Positions 30,476 through 40,365 of a stretch of 64,000 bases of DNA are shown piece by piece. Below the pieces are notes generated by a model. It was given only the letters and a program-made list of their open reading frames with translations, was not told the origin of the DNA and did not search any database. The position numbers were made by a program, and so were the translations under genes. The first letter of the stretch is position 1. Each line of letters starts with the position of its first letter. Source of the DNA: Eutreptiella sp. 'Long Island Sound 2002' (Eukaryota; Euglenozoa; Euglenophyceae; Eutreptiales; Eutreptiaceae); NCBI GenBank assembly GCA_964036045.1, contig OZ038397.1, forward strand, positions 21,883,232 to 21,947,231, in the 5' to 3' direction.

Positions 30476-31588
30476 GAATGAAAAGGCAAACAATTGTTTG
30501 AGTACAAACAAGGGTTTGCCAAGGGGGTAGGAACACGCTGCACCAATTCAGGACAAATCATGTAACTCAGACTGGGTGTGCCAGACACCGACAGTGCCAT
30601 AAGGAACAGCGCTGCCCAGAGGGTCGCACTCACCAGGGCCCGGAGGCGATAGTGACCAACATCTCCCCCCTAGGCGGGAGGAGACCAAACCAGACAAGCA
30701 GACAAATCCCGTACCCCCCATGGGTGGGTGGGTGGGCAGACAAACACTGTCAGGCAACTGTACAACCCCTGTTCGGGACGTGAACGTGGACAGGGGGGCG
30801 GTTTGTCGACATGCACAATCTCCAGAACCCCCGGGACCCGCCCAACGCAGCTCGATGGAGCAACACAACCTGCCACAGGCACCCATCATGCTGCCGACTC
30901 AGCCCCCCCCCCGGGACCCGGTCAGCCCCCAACAGCCCCCCCCGCAGGTGGGTGGGTGGGCGGACAGAAAACTGCATGAGAATGAAAAGGCAAACAATTG
31001 TTTGAGTACAAACAAGGGTTTGCCAAGGGGGTAGGAACACGCTGCACCAATTCAGGACAAATCATGTAACTGAGACTGGGTGTGCCAGACACCGACAGTG
31101 CCATAAGGAACAGCACTGCCCATAGGGTCGCACTCACCAAGGCCCGGAGGCGATAGTGACCAACATCTCCCCCCTAGGCGGGAGGAGACCAAACCAGACA
31201 AGCAGACAAATCCCGTACCCCCCGTGGGTGGGTGGGTGGGCAGACAAACACTGTCAGGCAACTGTACAACCCCTGTTCGGGACGTGAACGTGGACAGGGG
31301 GGCGGTTTGTCGACATGCACAATCTCCAGAACCCCCGGGACCCGCCCAACGCAGCTCGATGGAGCAACACAACCTGCCACAGGCACCCATCATGCTGCCG
31401 ACTCAGCCCCCCCCCCGGGACCCGGTCAGCCTCCAACAGCCCCCCCCGCGGGTGGGTGGGTGGGCGGACAGAAAACTGCCTGAGAATGAAAAGGCAAACA
31501 ATTGTTTGAGTACAAACAAGGGTTTGCCAAGGGGGTAGGAACACGCTGCATCAATTCAGGACAAATCATGTAACTCAGACTGGGTGTA
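30079..31588 (+). repeat. Three tandem ~503-bp units
   Basis: 'ccagacaccgacagtgcc' starts units at 30,079, 30,581 and 31,085 (periods 502 and 504). Each unit contains 'ggtgggtgggtgggcagaca', 'ctgtacaacccctgttcggg', 'gaacccccgggacccg', a second 'ggtgggtgggtgggcgg' and 'caaacaattgtttgagtac'. Units 2 and 3 are nearly identical; unit 1 differs slightly and is joined to the LINE remnant. The unit ends resume 'caggacaaatcatgtaact', whose reverse complement recurs at about 17,275-17,300. Open frames on both strands repeat with the unit and are not genes. Confidence 0.95.
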
Positions 31589-32223
31589 CTACCCTCTGGA
31601 CCGGTAAAGCAACGAAAACTGCCACGGCGCAGAGGCGTAGCACACCCCCAGAGGCACGCCTTACACACGAACCCAGGTAATGCGCTCCAGCAAAGCGCAC
31701 AACCAAGGCGGAAGGGGAATATCCCCCCCCCCCCACGCTCAGGCGCGCATCAACTGCCCAAACTAGGACCTGCAAAACCATAACAAAAGAAAAGGGGCCG
31801 CCTCCCCCGGCGCCCCCACGGCGGGCATCAAACCTACGCCCTCCGGGACGAGACCCCCGTGCACTTCGAGTATGCTACGCCTCCGATGTGGTAAGAAACC
31901 CATACAAAAACCACCAGTTCCGGATCGAAGGCACACTGCGGCTAGCCGAACGACCCACCCCAGCACCTTACCAAGAACAACAACCGTTCATGGGCGGCCT
32001 GCGCCATCGCCTCCACGGTTCGCGACGGCCCGCAATGACGGAGCGCACTGCGGGGCCGGGCCACCGTGCACTTTCAGGTATGCTCCTTCCCAGTACACAC
32101 ATGTCACAACACACCAACTCGCTCAGGGTCAACCAAAATAATCCCCTTAGATGGTACTCATGTATCTATCAATTACAACACAAGAACAACCCATAGCGGG
32201 CCGCCACGAGCCACACCGCCACG
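31589..32223. other. No gene recognised
   Basis: Unassigned sequence between the tandem units and the left LTR. It has a C11 run at about 31,725 and no convincing coding frame. Confidence 0.5.
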
Positions 32224-33015
32224 AGAAAGTTTTATAGTGATTTCAACACTGTGTTTTTGTTGTGCCTCTCCTGCTGCTTGCTGCTGGTGTAGGGTTCCTG
32301 CTGCTTGTTTTTGATGAGGAAAATGTTTTATTGTTGAAATACAACCAATCCAGGATAACCAAAGCCAGAGATAAGCAAGTAGAAGATAAACAGGATCAAA
32401 GCATGAAGGGCTGCAGTCACAAAGAGTTAGATAAAGACAACTATCAACAATAGACCACGGCAATTAGCATACATTGCAACTCAAGATGAAATATTTTACA
32501 TGTTTGAGAAAAACTGATTGGAAAGCTGCCCCAAGGGCTCACTCTCATCCATAGTGCCATCTTGAGATGTGCACTCTTTGTTTTTGGGTCCCATAGGTGC
32601 TGAGGTGGCATGGCTTGTGGCGATGAGGTCACTGCCATGTCACATCGGATTGTCCTACTTAGCTAGGCTGACTGGGTATTGAACCCAGGACCTCTCAAAA
32701 ACAGGTGCCCCAGCCCCCTAGGGTGCATACCACTAGGATAGCTAAGAATTCATGAGAAAACATAGATAAATTCATAGGCTCTATCCTCAGTATATCAGTG
32801 CCTCAGCAACCCGGGAAAAGACGTTTTAGTGCCTATAGCTTGGGGATTGAGGGGTCCACACAACATCCTGATTTAGTGTTTGGTTCCATAGGTCAAAATG
32901 TGTTATCACCCCTTTTGGTTGGGCCAATACTAAGATAAAATTGCATGAGTGCTTAGAGCAACTCTAATACAACTAAAGTATACCCTAAAGCATTCGAAAA
33001 GCACTTTTTCTTACT
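32224..33015 (-). repeat. Gypsy LTR, older subfamily (3' LTR of deleted copy)
   Basis: It starts AGAAAG and ends TTTTTCTTACT like the complete element's LTRs, and is followed by the same CCCCCC polypurine-tract complement. About 792 bp long and clearly diverged from the 817-bp LTRs, but close to the copy at 36.1-36.9 kb. It contains the tRNA-like segment at 32,660-32,746. Confidence 0.8.
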
Positions 33016-36000
33016 CCCCCCTTGTGCTGTGGTGGCCACCACTGTCGCATTTTCAGGAAGAAGGGATTTTTTCTTGGCCTTTCCTTGGTTTCCACACCTA
33101 CTTTAAAATACCTATAGCTTCCCTAACACTGGAAAAGAGCGCTTTACCATGGCCAGCGACTCTTGCTGCATTGTCAATGACAATTGCCAACAGAAAACTC
33201 AGCGCTCTTGGCGCTGCCGGGGTTCCTGTGGCTTGGTGGGGTTAGAATAGGGCATGCCAAGGCCATATGCATTTGCATCCCTCCCTCCAAGTTGCAGCGT
33301 AAAACAACCCAACGCCAGACTCTCATAGGACGCTCGACCCAAGTGTCATGGAACCTGATGGAGACACCTGTCCTGGTACTGGGGCGAGGGTGTGCTGATT
33401 TAATTAGAATTGCCCCTTGGAGGGGTCTTGGTTCTGGTTCAGTCTCCTGCTGCTGCTTTTCGGCCCGAACAGCGGCCTACTCAGCGAGGCTTTGCGAGGA
33501 TGTCTGTACAACAGAGGCATGGGAGGATGAGGGACGAATGCACGCAAACGCGAAGCGACAACACCTAAATCCGTCAAATGACGGCCTAGAACTTTTCTGA
33601 AGGCACACACCTGGACAGAATCCAATTGTGCATCAGATGCACATTTTTATAAAATTTGTAGTCATCTCTCGATTTTTTAAATTAAGAAATTCTTACGCAG
33701 AAAAAGGCGGCGCGAAGGAGCGGCTCCTAGCGAAGCGCCGGAAAAAAAAGAATTAATAAGATTATAAACGTATGTTACGCAGAATGACGAAAATGACGAA
33801 ACACACATAAATAGACAAACATAAAGATTACACCCACATTGACGGTAAGAATTCAAGATTCAAGACTTCAAAAATCAACAGAAGGACTTCAATGAATCAG
33901 GTATTAACCACAGGTGTGCTCGTCTCGTATGCAGCATGCACATTGCTCGTCTCGTGTCTCCGTGAACGTGCCTTGTAGCAGCGCTTATAAACGATAGAGG
34001 GATGGATTAGAAAGATTGCAGATGATTAGAGGTAAGTCCAGGGTGATTAGACATAGACACATATACATAGCGTCGTTTCTCGCTTGTGTCTCGCTTTTCT
34101 CTCACCTTGCTTCACTCTCCAGCGGTGAGTAAGGTGGGTAAGCCCAGGTGGGGCCAACCCCTGGTGGAGTTCGTGATTGTGGGTAAGATTAGGAAGAGAA
34201 ACAGTGGTTGTCCCAGATTGACGGTAAACTCGTGCATGCTCGTGCATTCACACACGCATTAAAGGGTAGGCCACGCGAAATGCGCACGGTAAACCTTGTT
34301 TAGGTTACCCAGGGGCTCGACTCCACGTTCTATAAGAGAACGGGTGGAGCTTCTTAAGCTTGCTTGCTTGATAGGGGCGTTTGTGGACAGCGTATTATAG
34401 GGCCATCTGAGAAGCGTATAATACGTGGAGATGGTCTTGGTTCCATCGCTGCAAACGCTCCTGCATTTGCCTTCCTTCTCCAGGTGGGAAGGTCAGGGTG
34501 AACTGGTGCAGTCCCAAGCCGTGCTGAAATATGCGGCGCTGATCACACACAAACAACAAGCTGCGACTCAGCCAGGAGTGGCAAGCGCAGCCCGACACCT
34601 TCAACATTCACGCTGTGCACGCAACAAGAGCACCCCTTCCCTCCAAGCCCTAGCAGGGAAACGCGTTGTGGCGTACTTGTTGGGCCAGAGACGCTTAGTA
34701 GCTGTGTGTTTTCTTGTATTCTCACAGGTGAGCAGCTAGGGCTCTTGTCTTCATCTTCAACGCCACCCAGTAGAGTGTGCGTGTAGGAGTGGTAGTCCTG
34801 AGTGGGGGCTTGAGCCAGTTGCAGAATTGCTCGCCCACCAAGATGGTGCCACTGTAGGGTGTGTAGGACCTGTAGTGCGTGTGTCACTGTCCCACCTGTT
34901 TCCTGCAATTTTAGCAGGGTTGGTGGGTTGTGGCAGTGGTTAGGCTAGATTTTGGCCATCGTAGCAAATAGGCGTTTTCAAGCCTTCATAGCTTTCGGCC
35001 ACCCCTCCCTGTAGTAGACAGATAGGTAGGGAAAACAATACCTGGATTAGTACGCTGGGTATTCCCCCAAGGTTTTGCGCCAGCACAGAAATTGGGCGCT
35101 TAGGGGAGGGGAGACCCGGGGCGTACCCCGTGGCATCGGTAAGACAACCCTCCAGGTTTAGCAAGCGTGCAGACTCGGGTATAATTAGGACACCACTTCT
35201 GCGGCTTGCTCTCAGGACCTTAGGAATAGCACACTCACACATACGCTTAGGCAGGTAAGGGTAAGGTTCAGTCCCTAGCTTTAGTCTTGGAGGCAAGCAT
35301 CTCAGCGAGCCTCAGCAACTCACCGAGGTTGTTCTGGGACAAGTAGTCTACTAGAACTGAGTTTAGGCGCCCCTCAGGTAGAACAAACGCAGAGAAGGGC
35401 AGAGAAGGGTTCCCAGGTGGCCTCTTCGACTCCAAACCCTTCCCAGAGGGTGAGGAAGCGCCAACCCTGGTGATAGCGGTGGCGTAGGACAGACTTCACA
35501 AGGTAGAAGCCCTCCTTAGTCACCTCCTCAGCGTTCATGTTGGGGAGTTCCCCTTCAACTTTCATAGGGCTGGCAGCCCCTTGTAGGTCTAGGGCGGCGA
35601 TTTCCTCATCGTTCAGCTCCCACTCTTCCCCACAGAGGTCTTCAGGATCATAGTAGCGCTTCAGATGTTGAGCAGCGCACACCAGGGTCCCCCCTAGACG
35701 GGGAGAACACCGCACGGTTATACGGTGTCCATCCACAGATAGAATCTTGTAGGGCCCGAAGTATGGGTCATCGCTGGTAGAGGGTGGCCAGGCGGGTAGT
35801 CGGCTGTGGTGCACAAGCACCCCGTCCCCCTCTTGGTAGGTGGCAAGTACTCGGTGCTTGTTCTTCCTGTTCGACTGACGCTCCCTCATTCTCTGGAGCA
35901 TAGCCTTGGCCTTGTCCACCTTCGCTTGTTGCTCTTGGACCAATTCACCCACGGAAGAATGGGTGTCCTCTGGATAGGGAGCATGTAGTAAAGAAGGTCC

Positions 36001-36094
36001 CTACGGGGACCGGCCCCTGCTGTACCCCTTCCACCATTTGCTGTCACTCCTATGGTCTTGCTTCTCACCAGGTTCTGCATGATCTTGCCCTATC
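33016..36094 (-). pseudogene. Internally deleted Gypsy copy (3' pol plus 3' non-coding region)
   Basis: This region is collinear with 38,092-41,070 of the complete element: the ~2.3-kb 3' non-coding region, then the pol C-terminus. At 35,374-35,989 it encodes the end of integrase, DDPYFGPYKILSVDGHRIT, and a chromodomain (FYLVKSVLRHRYHQGW, EGFGVEEATWEPFSA). A 10-base duplication of 'agagaagggc' near 35,391-35,410 shifts the frame in the last residues. At about 35,989 homology stops abruptly, and only about 100 bases separate it from the second LTR. Gag, protease, RT, RNase H and most of integrase are therefore deleted. Confidence 0.8.
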
Positions 36095-36880
36095 CTGCAC
36101 AATTTCCCACAAATGTGTGTTTGTTGTGCCTCTCATGCTGCTTGCTGCTGGTGTAGGATTTCCTGCTGCTTGTTTTTGATGAGGAAAATGTTTTATTTGC
36201 TGAAATACAACCAATCCAGGATAACCCCAGCCAGAGATAGGCAAGTAGAAGAAAACCAGGATCAAAGCATGAAGGGCTGCAGTCACAAAGAGTTAGATAA
36301 AGAAAACTATCAACAATAGACCACAGCAATTAGCATACATTGCAACTCAAGATGAAATATTTTACATGTTTGAGAAAACTGATGGGAAAACTGCCCCAAG
36401 GGCTCACTCTCATCCACAGTGCCATCTTGCGATGTGCACTCTTTGTTTTTGGGTCCCATAGGTGCTGAGGTGGCATGGCATGTGGCGATGAGGTCACTGC
36501 CATGTCACATGGGATATTCCTACTTAGCTAGGCTGACTGGATATTGAACCCAAGACCTCTCAAAAAGAGGTGCCCCAGCCCCCTAGGGTGCATACCACTA
36601 GGATAGATAAGAATTCATGAGAAAACATAGATAAATTCATAGGCTCTGCCTTCAGTATATCAGTGCCTCAGCAACCCGGGAAAAGATATTTTAGTGCCTA
36701 TAGCTTGGGGATAAAGGGGTCCACACCACATCCTAATTTAGTGTTTGGTTCCATAGGTCAAAATGTGTTATCACCCCTTTTGGTTGGGCCAATACTAAGA
36801 TAGAAATGCCTGTGTGCTTAGAGCACCTCTAATACAACTAAAGTATACCCTAAAGCATTGGAAAAGCACTTTTTCTTACT
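36095..36880 (-). repeat. Gypsy LTR, older subfamily (5' LTR of deleted copy)
   Basis: Matches the LTR at 32.2-33.0 kb along almost all its length, including 'gatgaggaaaatgttttatt' and the tRNA-like segment at 36,526-36,611. It ends TTTTCTTACT at 36,880, directly against the duplicated segment that starts at 36,881. Its left edge is diverged, so the start is approximate. Confidence 0.75.
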
Positions 36881-37274
36881 CTCTCCAACTTGCAACTCAC
36901 CCTCATTGCCCCTTGCTCCCCAGCCACCCGTGTGCTCGCCATGTATTCCGTCCAGCCGGTGATGGACCACTGCATGCCGCTCTCCCCTGTTGGTGCTTGT
37001 GGCGCGTGCGCCAGTGTCCAGGTCCTTTGCCCTTCCCCTCTTTTGGGATCTGGAATGGGAGAGGTTGGAATGAGGCTGGCACGGTGGGCCTTTGGGAGGG
37101 GTGGAGGTGCTATGGTGCGGGATGCACCATGGCACTTCCCCATAAGAACATGATTGAGGGCTTGCTTCAATTCCACAGTGGCACTTCATATTCCAAGATC
37201 CTTGGTGCAATCCGACACGCGCCAAATGACGAGGAAGAAATAAGAATGCTAACTTCCACACCTCGCCCCATTTT
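36881..37274 (+). repeat. Left half of 826-bp segmental duplicate, split by Gypsy
   Basis: Aligns without gaps to 54,923-55,316. The last five bases, ATTTT (37,270-37,274), are the target-site duplication of the Gypsy element. I see no supportable gene in it. Confidence 0.95.
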
Positions 37275-38091
37275 AGAAAAGTTTATAGTGTTTTCAGCAC
37301 TGTGTTTTTGCTTCTCCTGCTGCTTGTTGTTGCTGTAGGGTGTCCTGCTGCTGGTTTTGGATGATGAAAAGCTTTTGTTTGTTGAAATACAGTAAAGCCA
37401 ACTCAATTCAGGATAGACCAAGCCAATAGTATGCAAGGAGAAGGTAATTCAGGATCAAAGCATGAAGGGCTGCAGTGTAAGCAGTGAAAGATGATTAGAT
37501 ATTCACAGAAACTGCAACTCAGGATACAAATGAATGCATATTCACAGAGATAGCTGAAATGTTTTGGGAAAAGAGTAAGAAAACTGCCTCAGGATCACTC
37601 TCTCTCCATAGTGCCATCTTAGGAGATGTGCACTCTTTGTTTTGGGTCCCATATGTGCTGAGGTGGCATGGTATGTGGCGATGAGGTCACTGCCATGTCA
37701 CATGGGATCTTCCTACTTAGATGGGATCTTCCTACTTAGTTAGGCTGACCAGGAATTGAACCCAGGACCTCTCAAAAAGAGGTGCCTAACCCCCTATGGT
37801 GCATACCACTAGGGCAGATAAGTATTCATGGAAAAACATAGATAAATTCATAGGCTCTACCTTAGGTATGTCAGTGCTCAGTCAACTCAGGAAAAGATGT
37901 TTTACTTCTGATTGAAAGGGGATTAAGGGGTCCACTCAATATCCTGATTGGGTGTTTGGTTCCATAGGTCAAAATGTGTTCTCACCACTTTTGGCTGGAC
38001 CAATACTAAGATAAAAATGCATGGTTGCTCAGTGCATCTCTAATACAACTAGAGTATGTCCTAAAGCAAAGGAAAAGCACTTTTTCTTACT
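37275..38091 (-). repeat. 3' LTR of the complete Gypsy element
   Basis: 817 bp, gapless match to 47,895-48,711 with one substitution at 37,481. It contains the tRNA-like segment (37,743-37,820) and a direct repeat of 'atgggatcttcctacttag' around 37,700-37,740. Confidence 0.97.
37743..37820 (-). other. tRNA-like segment with A/B boxes in the 3' LTR
   Basis: Read on the minus strand, it has an A-box-like CTAGTGGTATGCA. Next comes a 5-bp stem around a 7-base loop (ACCTC-TTTTTGA-GAGGT, position-equivalent to an anticodon TTT). Then comes a T-arm (CTGGG-TTCAATT-CCTGG) containing a B box GGTTCAATTCC. Acceptor pairing is not evident, so this is not a functional tRNA gene. It is likely tRNA-derived (SINE-like) sequence carried by the LTR, in the element's sense orientation. 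Confidence 0.6.
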
Positions 38092-38100
38092 CCCCCCTTG
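38092..38100 (-). promoter_or_regulatory. Polypurine tract
   Basis: Minus-strand CAAGGGGGG lies directly before the 3' LTR. The same tract follows the older LTR at 33,016. It would prime plus-strand DNA synthesis. Confidence 0.85.
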
Positions 38101-40365
38101 TGCTGTGGTGGCCACCACTGTCGCATTTTAGGAAAAAGGGAATTTTTCTTGGCCTTTCCTTGGTTTCCACATTTACTTCAAAATACCTACAGTCTCCCTC
38201 ACACTGAAAAATGGGCGCTCACCATGGCTGGCGTCCTTTTGCTGCTCTGATTGTACAGTTTCCTACAGAAGACTCAGCGCTCTTGGCGCTGCCGGGGCTC
38301 CTGTGGCTTGGTTGGGTTAGATTGGGAGCATGCCAAACATGTGCATATGCATCCCTTCCTCCAAGACGCAGCGTCGACACAACCCAAACGCAAGACACAT
38401 TATACACACTCGCATGGGTTCTCGTAAACCTGCTGGCGACCTGTGACCTGTCTTAGGGCGTAGGGAGTCGAAAAGAAATTAATTTGCCCCTTGGTGGGGT
38501 CTTGGTTCTGCTCAGTCTCTCCAGGCACCTGCGTTTCGGCCCGAACACGGCCTACTCAGCGAGGCTGCGCGTGGGTATCTGCAGAGGCAGGAATGGGAGA
38601 ATTATGGACGAATCCACGCAAAAACGAAGCGACGACACCAAAATCCGTCAAATGACGGCGCAGAATTTTTCTGAAACGACACACCTGAGCAGAATCCAAT
38701 TGTGCATCTTCAGCACATTTTTATAGAAATTATAGTCATCTCTGGATTTTTTAAGTCCAGAAATTCATACGCATAAAATGGCGGCGCGCAGGAGCGGCTC
38801 CTAGCGAAGCGCCGGAAAATGGAAAAATAATGGAATTATAAACGTATGTATCACGTAGTCTTGAAAATGACGAGACACATATTAATAAACAAACATACAA
38901 ATTCCACTCACACTAATAGAAGCTTCAAAAATTCAAGAATTCGAAAATCAATTGAAAAGACTTCAATGAATCAGGTATAAACTACAGGTATGCTCGTCTT
39001 GCATGCCGCATACACATTGCTCGTCTCGAGTCTCCGTGACCGAGTCGTGTAGCAGCGTTAACGACGATAACCACGATAGGACGCGGTAGAGGGATTGATT
39101 AGAAAGATTGCAGATGATTAGCGGTCAGATCAGGGTGATTAGTCATACACACAGGTGCATAGCAACGTTCTTCGCGTGCGCCCCTTTTGTTTTCTCTCCT
39201 TGCTTCACTTCCCAGCGGTAGGTAAGGTAGGTACGCCCAGGCGGGGCCACCCCCTGGTGGAGTCAAGATTGTTGTGGAGATGGGCAGGTTTGCCCACGTG
39301 ATTGTGCATAGTCGTGCATGCACACACGCATTAAAGGGTAGGCCACGCGAAGTGCGCACGGTAAACCTTGTTTAGGCTACCCAGGGGCTCCTCGGTACGT
39401 TCTTTAAGAGAACCTGAGGAGTCCCTTAACGCTTGCTTGCTTGATAAGGGTAGCTGCTCCATGCAGCGTGTTTGCGGACAGCGTATTATAGGGCACACTG
39501 AGAAGGGTATAATACCTGGAGTGTGCCTTGGTTCCTCCGCCGCAAACGCCCTTTCATTTGCCTTTGTTTTACAGGTGGGCAGGTAGGGTGAGTGGTGCAG
39601 CAGCATTTTTTTTTATGCCCTGCTAAACAGGGGCGCAGCTCACACAAACAAGTAACTCCGCTCCGCCTGTGGCAGAGCAGGGAGTCCGACTTCATCGACA
39701 TCTGCGCTTTGCACACGAGAGCACTCCTTCCCTCCAAGCCCTTGCAGGGGAAACGCGTTGTGGCGTCCCCTGTGAGGCCACAGTTGCTTAGTAGCGCTGT
39801 GTTCTCTTGTCATTTCACAGGTGGGTCGCTAGGACCCTCAAGAACTTCCTCTTCGCAACGCCAAGTAGAGTGTGCGTGTAGGACTGGTAGTCCTGCGTGG
39901 GGGCTAGAGCCAGTTGCCCAGCGCTCGCCCACCAGGATGGTGCCACTGTAGGGTGTGTAGGACCTGTAGGGGGCGTGTCACTGTCCCACCCTTTTCCTGC
40001 AATTTTAGCTGGGTTGGTGGGCTGTGACAGTGGGTTAGGCTAGTGTTTTTGGCCACATAGCAAACAGGCGTTTTGCATGCCTTCATAGCTTTTGGCCACC
40101 CCTCCCTGTAGTAGACAGGTAGGTAGGGAAAAACAATACCTGGATTAACACTCTGGGTATTCCCCCAAGGTTTTGCGCCAGCACAGAAATTGGGCGCATA
40201 GGGGAGGGGAGACCCGGGGCGTACCCCGTGGCATCAATAAGCAAACCCTCCAGGTTCAGCAAGGGCGCAGACTTGGGTATAATTAGGACACCACTTCTGC
40301 GGCTTGCTCTCAGGACCTTAGGACTAGCACACTCACACATACGCTTTGGCAGGTAAGGGTAAGGT
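38101..40365 (-). other. Long 3' non-coding region of the Gypsy element
   Basis: About 2.3 kb between the pol stop and the PPT has no coding frame of note, yet is retained in the older copy at 33.0-35.3 kb. It contains two conserved inverted repeats: a GC-rich hairpin at 38,780-38,815 (around GGAGCGGCTCC) and a paired stem at 39,388-39,421. Retention in both subfamilies suggests a function in packaging, RNA processing or expression. Confidence 0.7.
39388..39421. other. Conserved hairpin with compensatory change
   Basis: CTCCTC pairs with GAGGAG outside GTTCT/AGAAC with a TTAAG loop. In the older copy (34,321-34,349) the outer stem is CTCCAC/GTGGAG, with the same inner stem and an ATAAG loop. 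One A-T pair has become T-A, so pairing is kept. This supports selection on a structure, probably RNA. Confidence 0.55.

Noticed and set aside
30418-31668. Minus- and plus-strand ORFs of 64-131 residues in the tandem units
   Set aside because: They recur with the ~503-bp period on both strands and lack independent coding evidence.
32660-32746. Functional tRNA-Lys(TTT) gene
   Set aside because: T-arm and anticodon-like arm are good, but acceptor halves do not pair next to the T-arm and the D region is irregular. It sits inside every LTR, so it is treated as tRNA-derived sequence.
32224-36880. Simple single insertion with two LTRs
   Set aside because: Flanking pentamers differ (ccacg versus ctctc) and the expected left flank is absent, so recombination or rearrangement is required.
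36818-37261. 147-residue minus-strand ORF in the duplicated segment (also 54,710-55,303)
   Set aside because: Part of it runs into the LTR. The paralogue differs without an obvious preference for silent changes, and no domain is seen.
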